Shown here piece after piece: positions 8,358 through 17,206 of a DNA stretch of 64,000 nt. Location: the NCBI GenBank assembly GCA_963803085.1, contig CAWDLE010000017.1, positions 186,001 through 250,000 of the forward strand, written 5' to 3'. Every line of letters starts with the position of its first letter. Within the stretch, counting starts at the first letter, position 1. The position numbers were made by a program, and so were the translations under genes. The DNA is from JACVRW01 sp963803085 (GTDB lineage Bacteria; Actinomycetota; Thermoleophilia; Solirubrobacterales; Thermoleophilaceae). The notes under the pieces are model-generated. The model was not told the origin of the DNA, searched no databases, and saw nothing but the letters and a program-made list of their open reading frames with translations.

Positions 8358-8917
8358 CGCCGCCGGCGCTCGCGGAACGCCTTGGCCTTCTCGATGTTTC
8401 CGCAGGACTCCATGGTGCACCAGCGGCCCGAGCGGTTCTTCGACTTGTCGTAGAACGCCCACTCGCACTCGTCGCGGGGGCAGGCCTTGAGCCGCTCCCA
8501 GCGGCCGTGCTCCACGGCGGCGGCCACGATCGCCATGAGGCGCGCCACCGCGCCGTCCACACCCTCGGCGTCGGGCACCAGCTCGGGGTCGCGCCCACCC
8601 TCGAAGCGAACGCGCACGCCCGCACGGCGCACGGCCCTGTCGAGGCGTGCGACGCGCTCCTCGTCGAGCGGGTGTCCGTTGTTGTGGAGCAGCACGGCTC
8701 GCAGGCCCTCGCGCACGTCGATCGCGCGTTTGAGGTCGGCGGGACTGACCTCCTCGTCGCCGCTCATCAGGCCGCGCTCCGCGAACCAGTCGCGTAGGGC
8801 GTCGGGGCTCGAGAGCTCGTCCTCGCCGCTCTCGAGGTCGACGCTGTTCACGAAGCGCTGGACGAGATAAAGCGGCTGGGGCGCGGTCTTGGTGGGTGTG
8901 GATTCTCCCGGAGCCAT
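8354..8917 (-). CDS. CGNR zinc-finger transcriptional regulator (ABATE domain)
   Basis: 187 residues. The N-terminal ABATE-type ligand domain begins VQRFVNSVDLE; the C-terminal zinc finger has C146, C151, C167 and C172 in the arrangement CPRDECEW...GRWCTMESCGN, ending in a basic tail. This is the full two-domain layout of CGNR regulators, thought to sense small stress or antibiotic-related molecules and bind DNA through the finger. It is transcribed away from a small gene, and a perfect palindrome sits 5 bases upstream of its start, so autoregulation is likely (inference). Confidence 0.9.
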   Translation of the reverse strand: MAPGESTPTKTAPQPLYLVQRFVNSVDLESGEDELSSPDALRDWFAERGLMSGDEEVSPADLKRAIDVREGLRAVLLHNNGHPLDEERVARLDRAVRRAGVRVRFEGGRDPELVPDAEGVDGAVARLMAIVAAAVEHGRWERLKACPRDECEWAFYDKSKNRSGRWCTMESCGNIEKAKAFRERRRR

Positions 8918-8922
8918 AACTG

Positions 8923-8937
8923 GCTAAACAGTTTAGC
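8923..8937. promoter_or_regulatory. palindromic operator candidate, CGNR/small-protein promoter
   Basis: GCTAAAC-A-GTTTAGC, a perfect 7+1+7 palindrome. A related half site (ATTTAG) follows at 8963-8968 inside an ATAAC...GTTAT inverted repeat. The surrounding 100 bases are conspicuously AT-rich for this genome. Probable binding site for the adjacent CGNR protein and/or core promoter elements for both directions. Confidence 0.55.
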
Positions 8938-9024
8938 TGGTGGTATGCTTTCCGGCATAACGATTTAGACGGTTATCTCACGAACGGCGCGCGAGGAGCG
9001 TTGCAGAGGTGAAAGGAGCCGGAA

Positions 9025-9264
9025 ATGACAGAGCCAATCACCATCACCCACTCCACTGAGGACAACAGCCCGGAGCTCTGGCGCCTGGCCGCGCTCGACG
9101 ACCGCCGCGCCCCGAACGGCCCCGCTCTGCTCGCGTACGTCGGAGGCGAGCTGCGCGCCGCGGTCGGCCTCGTGGACGGCCGGGCGGTGGCCGATCCGTT
9201 CCATCGGACCGCCGAGATCGTCGAGATCCTGAAGTTCCAGGCTCGCAGGGAGGGGGCAGCATGA
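9025..9264 (+). CDS. small conserved protein
   Basis: 79 residues with a good ribosome site (AAAGGAG, 8 bases before ATG). It has a short beta-rich core, LLAYVGGELRAAVGLVDGRAVADPF, followed by an amphipathic helix (TAEIVEILKFQARRE). Small proteins with this 'xGPALxAxxDGxxxAAxxLxDGRAVADPF' pattern are common in actinobacteria but have no assigned function. Divergent from the CGNR regulator and sharing its palindromic promoter, so it may be that regulator's target. Confidence 0.7.
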   Translation: MTEPITITHSTEDNSPELWRLAALDDRRAPNGPALLAYVGGELRAAVGLVDGRAVADPFHRTAEIVEILKFQARREGAA

Positions 9265-9322
9265 ACTCAGCGCTCAGCTGGGCGGTCGCGACAGCGCGCC
9301 GCTAACTAGCCTGTTCGTCTTC

Positions 9323-9994
9323 ATGACGACGGACGCCAGCTACAGGGACGGGATGCGCGTGATGCTCCCGCTGATGCCGGCGATCGTCGCCTTTGGTGCG
9401 TCCTTCGGCGTGCTGGCGACGGCCGCCGGCGTCGATTCGCTCGCGGCCCTCGTCATGTCGGCCACGACATTCGCCGGCTCCGCACAGTTCGCCGTCGTCT
9501 CGGTGCTCGGGGCCGGCGGCACCGCGGCGGCCGCGATCGGCGCCGCGGTGCTCTTGAACGCCCGCTATGCGCCGATGGCGCTGGCCGCCTCCGGAGCGTT
9601 TCGCGGAGGTCCGGTGCGGCGCCTGCTGGAGGCCCAGCTGCTCGTAGACGAGAGCTGGGCGCTCTCGAGCCGCGACGGCCGCTTCGACATCAAGGTCCTG
9701 CTGGGGGCCGGCGGCATTCTCTATTTGGGCTGGAACGCGGGCACGGCGGTGGGCGTGCTGGCCGGCGACAGCCTCGCGGACCCCGCGACGCTCGGACTCG
9801 ACGCCGCCTTCCCGGCGCTCTTCCTCGCCCTGCTCGCCCCGCTGCTGCGGGCCGACGGGAGGGTCGCCATCGCGGCCGCGCTGATCGGCGCAGGCATCGC
9901 GCTCACGCTCACTCCGTTGACGCCCGCGGGCGTCCCCGTGATAGCCGCCACCGCCGCCTGCCTCGTCGGCCTCGCCCGGAGGCGGTCCGCGTGA
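9323..9994 (+). CDS. azlC: AzlC family amino-acid exporter, large subunit
   Basis: 223 residues, about seven hydrophobic helices, beginning with the family pattern GMRVMLPLMPAIVAFGASFGVLA and containing SATTFAGSAQFA and LLNARYAPMALA. AzlC with its small partner AzlD exports branched-chain amino acids or analogues. The start is ATG; there is no clear ribosome site and TAACT/TAGCCT lies just upstream, so a short leader or leaderless message is possible. Confidence 0.88.
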   Translation: MTTDASYRDGMRVMLPLMPAIVAFGASFGVLATAAGVDSLAALVMSATTFAGSAQFAVVSVLGAGGTAAAAIGAAVLLNARYAPMALAASGAFRGGPVRRLLEAQLLVDESWALSSRDGRFDIKVLLGAGGILYLGWNAGTAVGVLAGDSLADPATLGLDAAFPALFLALLAPLLRADGRVAIAAALIGAGIALTLTPLTPAGVPVIAATAACLVGLARRRSA

Positions 9995-10299
9995 ACACGA
10001 TCTGGCTGTGCGTGATCCTCGTTGGCATTGCGACCATCGCCCTCAAGGCCGGCGGACCGGTGCTGGCCGCCGGGCGCGAGCTTCCCGAGAGCACGAGCCG
10101 GGTCGTGGACCTGCTCGCGCCGGCGCTGCTCGCAGCGCTCGTGGCGACCCAGGCCTTCGCCAGCGACGAGCAGCTCGTGCTCGACGAACGCGCCGCCGGC
10201 CTCCTCGCCGGCGGCGTCGCGGTCCTGCTGCGCGCCCCGCTGCTCGTGGTGGTACTGGCGGCGGCTGCCACCGCGGCCGCACTCAGGGCCGTCTCGTGA
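9991..10299 (+). CDS. azlD: AzlD family exporter, small subunit
   Basis: 102 residues, four hydrophobic helices, with GGPVLAAGRELPESTSRVVDLLAPALLAALV typical of AzlD. Overlaps azlC by 4 bases (GTGA), which matches the obligatory pairing of the two subunits of the branched-chain amino-acid exporter. Confidence 0.86.
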   Translation: MNTIWLCVILVGIATIALKAGGPVLAAGRELPESTSRVVDLLAPALLAALVATQAFASDEQLVLDERAAGLLAGGVAVLLRAPLLVVVLAAAATAAALRAVS

Positions 10300-11228
10300 G
10301 CGCGCGCGGCTGGGTGCTGTTCGCCTCCATCTCGGTCATCTGGGGCGTGCCCTACCTGTTCATCAAGGTGGCCGTCGACGAGATGTCGCCGAGCGTGGTG
10401 GCCTGGTCGCGCCTCGCACTCGCGGCCGCGGTGCTGCTCCCGATCGCGTGGAAGCTCGGCGCGCTGCGCGGTCTCGGGGAGCGCTGGCGCGTCCTGACGG
10501 TCTTTGCGGCGGTCGAGATGGCCATCCCGTGGCCGTTGATCGGATTCGGAGAGGTGCACATCAGCTCCTCGTTCGCCGCCATCCTGATCGCCGCGGTGCC
10601 GCTGTTCGTTGCCCTGATCGCCCTGCGCTTCGACCATTCCGAGCGCCCCACGCCCACGCGGCTCGTGGGGATGCTGATCGGACTGGCAGGGGTCGTCGCG
10701 CTCGTGGGGATCGACGTGGGCGGGCACACCGACGAGCTGCTGGGCTCGCTCGCGGTGCTCGTGGCCGCCTTCTGTTACGCGGTGGGGCCGATGATCGTTA
10801 AGCGAAAGCTCTCGGACGTCGACCCGCTCGGGCCCGTGGCGGCGTCACTCGCCCTCGCAACCCTGCTGGTCACGCCGTTCGCGCTGGCCGACGTGCCCGA
10901 CGCTGTGCCCTCCGCCGAGGCGATCGGGTCGATCGTCGCGCTGGGCGTCGTCTGCTCGGCCGCGGCGTTCCTGCTCTTCTTCCGCCTGATCGCCGAGGTT
11001 GGGGCCAGCCGGGCGACGATCATCACCTACGTGAACCCGGTCGTGGCACTCGCGCTGGGTGTGGCGATCCTCGACGAGAGTGTCACCACGGGCGTGGCGG
11101 TGGGCCTGCTGCTGATCCTCGCCGGCTCCTGGCTCGCCACTGACGGCCGGCTCCCACCGGGTCTAGCGGGACTTGCCGACCGTTTTCGCGGACGCCCGAG
11201 TGCACGAGGTTCCGAGGCCCCCAGCTAG
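10296..11228 (+). CDS. EamA/DMT family transporter
   Basis: 310 residues made of two EamA repeats, each of five helices. First repeat opens SARGWVLFASISVIWGVPYLFIK; the second begins at about residue 150 (LLGSLAVLVAAFCYAVGPMIVKR) and closes with YVNPVVALALGVAILDE, the hallmark of drug/metabolite exporters of the RhaT/YdcZ type. GTG start overlaps azlD by 4 bases, so a three-gene exporter operon is likely. Substrate unknown; amino acids or derivatives are plausible given the partners. Confidence 0.86.
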   Translation: MSARGWVLFASISVIWGVPYLFIKVAVDEMSPSVVAWSRLALAAAVLLPIAWKLGALRGLGERWRVLTVFAAVEMAIPWPLIGFGEVHISSSFAAILIAAVPLFVALIALRFDHSERPTPTRLVGMLIGLAGVVALVGIDVGGHTDELLGSLAVLVAAFCYAVGPMIVKRKLSDVDPLGPVAASLALATLLVTPFALADVPDAVPSAEAIGSIVALGVVCSAAAFLLFFRLIAEVGASRATIITYVNPVVALALGVAILDESVTTGVAVGLLLILAGSWLATDGRLPPGLAGLADRFRGRPSARGSEAPS

Positions 11229-11335
11229 CGCAAGCAGTGCGTTTTAGGTGCCGGCAGTCACGAGACGGCGCGGAGGGATAGGCTCCCGATCTTCACCGCT
11301 CGGGAGGAGCGGGTCACGAACTTCAGGGAGGCGTA

Positions 11336-14300
11336 GTGAAGCGTTCGATGCTCGTATTGCTCGGACTTTCCGTGCTGCTCGTAGGGGCGGCTCCTGCAGG
11401 GGCCAAGAGCGTGGGCAAGCTCGACATGTACACGGCCCGCGTGAGCGCGGCGAAGGCCACAGAGCTGATCCGTAAGGGCTACGACATCAGCGATGTCACA
11501 GCCAGACGGCGAGGCACGAGGATCGACATCGTTCTCAACCGCGCGCAGCGCGCGACGCTCGCTCGCAGCGGAGTTAAGCTGCGCCTCCAGCGCACGAAGA
11601 GCGGCAAGACCGTGCGCCAAGCTGCGGCCGCGCAGGCGGCAGGCGGCTACACCGTTTATCGCTCCTGGGATGAGCCGGGCGGCATCCGCGATGAGCTCTA
11701 CAACGTCGCGAGGAACAACCCAGACATCGTGAAGCTGAAGGTCCTCGGCCACACGAGCCAGGGCCGCGAGATCATCGCCCTCAAGCTTTCGAAGAACGCC
11801 CGCAAGAAGAAGGACGGCTCGCGGCCGTCGGTGCTCTACAGCTCCACGCAGCACGCGCGTGAGTGGATCAGCACCGAGGTCAACCGCCGCACGCTGCACC
11901 ACTTCGTCGACGGCTACGACAGCGACCGGAACATTCAAAAGCTGCTGGACAAGGTCGAGCTTTGGTTCGTGGTCGTGGCGAACCCGGACGGCTACCAGTA
12001 CACGTTCGACCACGAGCGGCTGTGGCGCAAGAACCTGCGAAACAACGACGGTGACCCCCAGACCACCGGCGCTGACGGAGTCGATCCGAACCGTAACTTC
12101 GCGGAGCACTGGAAGTACGACAACGAGGGCTCGTCAGGGATCTTCTCCAGCGACACCTACCGCGGACCGGCGGCGGGGTCCGAGCCCGAGACGCAGGCGA
12201 TGCAGGGTCTGATTCGCAGCGCGGATCCGGAGCTGCAGGCCAATTGGCACTCCTACGGTCCGCTGATCCTGTTCCCGCAGGGCTGGCTCGTGGGCGCGCC
12301 CGACGCGGACAATCCGATCTACACCGCGCTGGCGGGCACCGATGCCAACCCGGCGATCGCGGGCTTCGACCCCGGCCTCAGCGCCGAGGAGCTGTACGTC
12401 ACCAACGGTGAGACGACGGACTACGCGGACGTGAACGCCGGAACGATCTCGTTCACGCCCGAGCTCAACGAGGGCTGCCCCGGCTGCGGCTTCGTCTTCC
12501 CGGACGACGAGGCACTCGTGGAGGCCGAGTTCCGAAAGACGCTGCCGTTCAGCATGTCGCTGGCCAAGTCCGCCAAGGATCCGGCGAATCCTGAGTCGTC
12601 GGTCGGCATGACGACCAAGCCGTTCTACCTCGACCAGGACGACGTCGACACGGAGAACGGCGCGCTCGCGGCGTTCGACTTCAAGTTCAAGGAGTCGTAC
12701 GGCGACCCGCAGGACGTTCGTGTGCTGGCGAAGCGCAGCCTCGGCCGCGTCACCGCCAAGTACCGCATCAACGGCGGCCACAAGCGCAGCGCGTCCACGT
12801 CCGAGTGGCGCAACGGAGAGGTGTACGGGGTCGGCAGCCCGACCTACTACCGCGTCATGCGCGGGTTCGTGCGCGGCACGAAGCCGGGCGACACGGTGCA
12901 GGTGTGGTTCGAGGCCCATGGCAAGAAGAGCGACTCGTTCACCTACAAGGCCGTGTCGGAGAGCGGCAGGCGTGCCCTGATCCTGTCCGCCGAGGATTAC
13001 TCGGGCGTCTCGCCCGTGCAGACCCCGGGGCCGCACTACCTCTCGAAGTACCAGGACGCGCTGAACGCGAACAACATCGCGTACGACGTGTACGACGTTG
13101 ACGCCCATGGGCGCACGGCACCCGACTCGCTCGGCGTGCTGAGCCACTACGACGCCGTGCTCTGGTACACCGGGGACGACATCATCCCGCGGGAGACCTA
13201 CCAGGGTGGCGGCAACGCGTCGCGGCTCGCGGTCCAGGAGCTCTACGAGGTGCGTGAGTTCCTGAACGAGGGCGGTCGCGCCCTCTACACCGGCAAGCAC
13301 GCCGGCACCGCCCACACGAGCGGCAACCCGCAGTTCTACGACCCGTTCGAGAACGCGGCCTGCGTGGGCGCCGTCGCGCCCCGCTGCCGACCGGTGTATG
13401 GCTCGGGCGACGGCGTGAACGACGTGCTCGAGTACTGGTTCGGAGCCGCCCTGGTGAACGCGGGGGCCGGGCTCGACGAGGACGGGAACGCGTTGAACGT
13501 GCTCGGCGTGGACAACCCCTTCGCAGGGCTGGAGTGGGGCCTCAACGGCGGGGACAGTGGCGACAACCAGGACAACGCCAACTCGTACATCACGACGAGC
13601 GGCCTCATGCCTGCGGACGAGTTCCCGCAGTTCGAGAGCTGGGTGTCCGCCAGGTACGACCGCCCCGGCGGGCCGTTCGACCCGCACTCGGGCAATTTCT
13701 ACGTCCACTCCCAGATCGCGGACGTGTCCTACAAGCGCCTGACGAAGACGGTCACGCCGCAGGCGGGCCAGAACCTGTCGTTCTGGACCTCGTACAACAC
13801 GGAGGCCGACTGGGACTTCATGTTCGTCGAGGTGCACAATGTCGGCCAGGACAACTGGACGACCCTGCCTGCACCGGGCCGCACGACTCAGAGCACGGGC
13901 GCCAGCTGCCCGGAGGGCTGGAGGGAGCTCCATCCGCATCTGGACCACTACCAGACGCTGGACGAGACCACCGGCACGTGCTCGCCTAACGGCAACACGC
14001 CGAATCCCGGGACCTGGAACGCCGCCTCAGGCAGCTCCGGGGGCTGGGAGCAGTGGGACGTCGACCTGAGCGCGTACGTGGGTCAGCAGATAGAGGTGTC
14101 GATCGCCTACGCCAGCGACTGGTCCTCCCAGGGCCTCGGCGTATTCATCGACGACGTGACGCTCGCCGGCCAGACGACCGATTTCGAGAACGATCTCGGC
14201 GGCTGGACGGTCACCGGGCCTCCGCCCGGCAGCGCCCCGAACGCCAACAACTACGAGCGCATCACGGGCGCCGGCTTCCCCGAGGGGGCGGCGGTGACCA

Positions 14301-14401
14301 CGGACGACACGATCCTGATGGGCCACGGAGTTGAGGGCATCACGGATGCCCAGGACCGCAAGGACGTGATCGGCCGGACCATGCAGTACCTCCTGCGCTA
14401 G
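11336..14401 (+). CDS. secreted M14 zinc carboxypeptidase with immune-inhibitor-A-like C-terminal region
   Basis: 1021 residues. Signal peptide about 1-23 (cleavage after APAGA). A propeptide-like segment precedes the metallocarboxypeptidase domain with zinc ligands H173 and E176 (in QHAREW) and H305 (NWHSYG), substrate-binding DPNRNF, and catalytic E376 in FTPELNEG. Downstream (about 540-780) is a domain resembling the DJ-1/glutaminase-like layer seen in such enzymes (RALILSAEDY, YDAVLWYTGDD), then a C-terminal MAM/jelly-roll region (DWDFMFVEVH, VFIDDVTLAG) like that of immune inhibitor A. Likely digests extracellular protein. GTG start follows GGGAGG at proper spacing; monocistronic. Confidence 0.9.
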   Translation: MKRSMLVLLGLSVLLVGAAPAGAKSVGKLDMYTARVSAAKATELIRKGYDISDVTARRRGTRIDIVLNRAQRATLARSGVKLRLQRTKSGKTVRQAAAAQAAGGYTVYRSWDEPGGIRDELYNVARNNPDIVKLKVLGHTSQGREIIALKLSKNARKKKDGSRPSVLYSSTQHAREWISTEVNRRTLHHFVDGYDSDRNIQKLLDKVELWFVVVANPDGYQYTFDHERLWRKNLRNNDGDPQTTGADGVDPNRNFAEHWKYDNEGSSGIFSSDTYRGPAAGSEPETQAMQGLIRSADPELQANWHSYGPLILFPQGWLVGAPDADNPIYTALAGTDANPAIAGFDPGLSAEELYVTNGETTDYADVNAGTISFTPELNEGCPGCGFVFPDDEALVEAEFRKTLPFSMSLAKSAKDPANPESSVGMTTKPFYLDQDDVDTENGALAAFDFKFKESYGDPQDVRVLAKRSLGRVTAKYRINGGHKRSASTSEWRNGEVYGVGSPTYYRVMRGFVRGTKPGDTVQVWFEAHGKKSDSFTYKAVSESGRRALILSAEDYSGVSPVQTPGPHYLSKYQDALNANNIAYDVYDVDAHGRTAPDSLGVLSHYDAVLWYTGDDIIPRETYQGGGNASRLAVQELYEVREFLNEGGRALYTGKHAGTAHTSGNPQFYDPFENAACVGAVAPRCRPVYGSGDGVNDVLEYWFGAALVNAGAGLDEDGNALNVLGVDNPFAGLEWGLNGGDSGDNQDNANSYITTSGLMPADEFPQFESWVSARYDRPGGPFDPHSGNFYVHSQIADVSYKRLTKTVTPQAGQNLSFWTSYNTEADWDFMFVEVHNVGQDNWTTLPAPGRTTQSTGASCPEGWRELHPHLDHYQTLDETTGTCSPNGNTPNPGTWNAASGSSGGWEQWDVDLSAYVGQQIEVSIAYASDWSSQGLGVFIDDVTLAGQTTDFENDLGGWTVTGPPPGSAPNANNYERITGAGFPEGAAVTTDDTILMGHGVEGITDAQDRKDVIGRTMQYLLR

Positions 14402-14411
14402 GCGCGCAGGA

Positions 14412-15710
14412 CTAGTCGAGCTGGTTGCCGCCCGCCTCAGGAGTCGAGGCGGGCGGCTCCCAGATCGGCGGCTCGATGCCGTCGACCGTGCCCTTGACGC
14501 GCTCGAACACCGCAAGGGCGCGGTCGAGGTGCTCCTTCTCGTGCGTGGCCATCACGCTCGTGCGCAGGAGCGCACCGCCGCGCTGCACGGCCGGGTAGAT
14601 CGCCACGTTCACGTACACCCCGGCGTCGTAGAGGGCCTTCCAGAGGAAGACCGCCTTCCAGTCGTCGCCGACCAGGACCGGCACGATCGGCGTGATCAGC
14701 CCGGAGCCGTCCGGCATCGGGTTCGGCTCCATCACCCCATAGCCGAGGTCGGCCAGGCCGTCGTGCAGGTAGCGCGCGTTGTCGAGCACCTTCGCCATCA
14801 GCTGCGGCCCCTCGTCGGAGCGGATGATCTCGAGGGCGCCGAGGGCGGCGCCTATCGCGGCAGGCACCGCGGCCGCGGTGAACATGAAGGAGCGCGACTG
14901 GACGCGCAGGAAGTCGATCACGTCGGCAGGCCCGGCGATGAAGCCGCCGCAGGAGGCGAGCGACTTCGAGAACGTGCCCATGCGCAGGTCGACCTCGCCC
15001 TCCACGTCCATCAGCTCGCACGCGCCCGCGCCGCGAGCGCCGAGCACGCCCACGCCGTGGGCCTCGTCGACCATCAGGCGGGCACCGTGCTCGCGGCAGA
15101 GCGCCACGATGTCCGGCAGCCGCGCCACGTCGCCCTCCATCGAGAAGACTCCGTCCACCACCACGAGCACGCCGCCGCCGTCGCCCTCTGCCCGCTGGAG
15201 CATGGTCTCGAGCTTGTCGAGCCGGTTGTGCCGGAAGGGGCGGATGCGCGCCCGCGACATCATCACCGCGTCGAGGATCGAGGCGTGGTCGCCGGAGTCG
15301 CAGATGACCGTGTCGCCGGGGCCGAGCAGCGTGCCGATGGTCCCGGTGTTGGCGAGGTAGCCGGTGGTGAAGACGAGCGCGTCCTCCGTCCCCATGAACT
15401 CGGCCAGCTTGCTCTCGAGCTCCAGGTGGAGCGAGAGCGTCCCGTTCAGGAAGCGAGAGCCGGTCAGGCCGGTGCCGAAGCGCTCGAGGGCGTCCCTCGC
15501 GGCGGCCTTCACGCGGTCGTCGCCGGTGAGCCCCAGGTAGTTGTTCGACCCGAGCATGATGCGCTCGTGGCCCTCCATGTGGACCACGGGCCCGGCCGGG
15601 CCCTCGAGCACCCGGAAGTAGGGCATCAGGTCGTGGTCGCGAGCCGCCTTGAGCTGTTCCAGCCGCTCGTGGTTGCGTGCCTTCTCGAATAGGTCGATAG
15701 CCGTTGGCAT
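14412..15710 (-). CDS. spt: alpha-oxoamine synthase, probable serine palmitoyltransferase
   Basis: 432 residues, PLP-dependent condensation of an acyl thioester with an amino acid. The PLP lysine is K249 in GTFSKSLASCGGF; the GTFSKS(F/L)AS form is that of serine palmitoyltransferases, whereas AONS (BioF) has GTLGKAFG and KBL STLGKALGG. The N-terminal YFRVLEGPAGP and GSNNYLGL followed by GTGLTGSRFLNGT also match bacterial SPT. VDEAHGVG binds the cofactor. No bio or tdh genes are nearby. The divergent neighbour, 15 bases away, is a GNAT-fold protein like bacterial ceramide synthase, so a role in the first step of sphingolipid synthesis is likely. An AONS/KBL function is the main alternative. 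Confidence 0.8.
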   Translation of the reverse strand: MPTAIDLFEKARNHERLEQLKAARDHDLMPYFRVLEGPAGPVVHMEGHERIMLGSNNYLGLTGDDRVKAAARDALERFGTGLTGSRFLNGTLSLHLELESKLAEFMGTEDALVFTTGYLANTGTIGTLLGPGDTVICDSGDHASILDAVMMSRARIRPFRHNRLDKLETMLQRAEGDGGGVLVVVDGVFSMEGDVARLPDIVALCREHGARLMVDEAHGVGVLGARGAGACELMDVEGEVDLRMGTFSKSLASCGGFIAGPADVIDFLRVQSRSFMFTAAAVPAAIGAALGALEIIRSDEGPQLMAKVLDNARYLHDGLADLGYGVMEPNPMPDGSGLITPIVPVLVGDDWKAVFLWKALYDAGVYVNVAIYPAVQRGGALLRTSVMATHEKEHLDRALAVFERVKGTVDGIEPPIWEPPASTPEAGGNQLD

Positions 15711-15725
15711 ATACAGTCCCGCGCC

Positions 15726-16850
15726 GTGTCAGTCGAGGTAGCGCCCGTCTCCTCGCGCAGAGACGTGCGCGAATTCATCGAGCTCCCGTTCCGGCTGCAC
15801 TCTAACGCGGAGCAGTGGATCCCCCCGCTCAAGATCGAGCGCCAACTGTTCCTGAATCGGCGCTCGGGCCCGTTCTTCAAGCATGGCGAGGCCCAGTTGT
15901 TCCTCGCCCGTCGCGATGGGCGCGTGGTGGGCCGGATCAGCGCTCAGATCGACCGCGCCTTCAACGAGTACCAGGGCAACGCCTGGGGCATGTTCGGGTT
16001 CCTCGAGCTGGAGGACGACATCGAGGTGATGCGCGCGCTCCTCGACGCAGCGGCCGCCTGGCTGGCCGAGCGCGGGCGCGACCGCATGGTCGGCCCGATG
16101 GACTTCACGATGAACGACGAGAGCGGCGTGCTGATCGAGGGCTTCGAGCGCGAGCCGATGATCCGCCAGGCATGGCACCCGCCGTACTACCAGCGGCTGT
16201 GCGAGGAGGCCGGGCTCGAGAAGTCTGTGGACACCTTCATGTGGTCGCTCCACATCTCCGGTCGTGAGAACGTGATGCCGATCATCTGGGATCTCGCCGA
16301 GAAGCTCGAGCCCAAGCACGGGATTCGCATCCGCAAGATGAGCCGGCTGCATCTGCGCCGGGACCTGGACGCCTTCGCCGAGATCTACAACGAGGCGTGG
16401 TCGCGCAACTTCGGGTTCGTGCCCTACACGGACGAGGACGTGGACGCCTACGCCCAGGAGCTGCAGCTCGTCTATGACCGCGACTGGTTCATGATCGCCG
16501 AGGACTCCGAGGGCAAGACCGTGGGCATGGCGATCACGGTGCCCGACATCAACCAGGTGCTGAAGAAGATGAACGGCCGGGTGCTGCCGAGCGGCTGGTG
16601 GCACTACCTGAACCGGCGCCGGATCGTCGACCGCTGCCGCGTGGGCTTCCTGGGCGTGAAGCCGGCCTACCAGCACACGGGCGTGGCCGCGGGCCTGTAC
16701 GCGGAGCACTTCGACATGGCCGAGGCCACGCGCGTGAAGGGCGGCGAGATGGGCTGGATCCTCGAGACGAACAAGGCCATGAACCGCGCCATGAAGGCGA
16801 TGGGCGGCGAGATCGTGAAGAAGTACCGCGTGTACGAGCGGACCCTCTGA
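15726..16850 (+). CDS. GNAT-fold acyltransferase, candidate bacterial ceramide synthase
   Basis: 374 residues, of the YghO-like group often mislabelled 'N-acetyltransferase' or 'dATP pyrophosphohydrolase'. Characteristic pieces are FIELPFRLH near the N-terminus, GPMDFTMNDESGVLIEGF, PPYYQRLCEEAGLEK and the acyl-CoA-binding GFLGVKPAYQHTGVAAGLY. The bacterial ceramide synthase defined in Caulobacter belongs to this GNAT group; it N-acylates the long-chain base made by SPT. Divergence from the SPT-like gene with only 15 bases between starts implies shared control. Start is GTG without a clear ribosome site. A generic acyltransferase role cannot be excluded. Confidence 0.72.
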   Translation: MSVEVAPVSSRRDVREFIELPFRLHSNAEQWIPPLKIERQLFLNRRSGPFFKHGEAQLFLARRDGRVVGRISAQIDRAFNEYQGNAWGMFGFLELEDDIEVMRALLDAAAAWLAERGRDRMVGPMDFTMNDESGVLIEGFEREPMIRQAWHPPYYQRLCEEAGLEKSVDTFMWSLHISGRENVMPIIWDLAEKLEPKHGIRIRKMSRLHLRRDLDAFAEIYNEAWSRNFGFVPYTDEDVDAYAQELQLVYDRDWFMIAEDSEGKTVGMAITVPDINQVLKKMNGRVLPSGWWHYLNRRRIVDRCRVGFLGVKPAYQHTGVAAGLYAEHFDMAEATRVKGGEMGWILETNKAMNRAMKAMGGEIVKKYRVYERTL

Positions 16851-16906
16851 CGTGGGGCAAGCGCCGGGCTCGGCCCGGCGCGCAGCCTTGCCGTACACTG
16901 GCCGCA

Positions 16907-17206
16907 ATGTCGGAGCACGCCGCCCTTCCGGACCCCGAGCAGCAGGGCGAGGTACGCCCGCTCCCGGTTCTCGCCGAGCCCAGACCGATCGAGCGCCGTA
17001 TGGAGGTCTCGCTGCCGGCGGCCGTGGCGGCGGCCACAGGCGGCTTCCTGGTGGGCGTGATGACCTTCCTGCTCGTGCGGGTCCTGCGCAGGCCGAAGCG
17101 CGGCTCATCGCTCCGCCTCGGCGGTGGTCGCGGCCGCGGCAAGAAGGTCGACGTGACCGCCAGCCGCTCGTTCCTCGTCGACGTCCACCTGCTGAAGGAC
17201 CGATAG
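16907..17206 (+). CDS. small single-pass membrane protein
   Basis: 99 residues: Pro/Glu-rich N-terminus, one transmembrane helix (about 35-59, LPAAVAAATGGFLVGVMTFLLVRVL) and a basic Gly/Arg/Lys tail, so probably N-out, C-in. Function not recognised. It lies 56 bases after the acyltransferase and directly abuts the glycosylase gene. Confidence 0.55.
   Translation: MSEHAALPDPEQQGEVRPLPVLAEPRPIERRMEVSLPAAVAAATGGFLVGVMTFLLVRVLRRPKRGSSLRLGGGRGRGKKVDVTASRSFLVDVHLLKDR

Noticed and set aside
12134..13948. 604-residue minus-strand frame
   Set aside because: Antisense shadow of the secreted carboxypeptidase; rich in Arg, Val, His repeats and without motifs.
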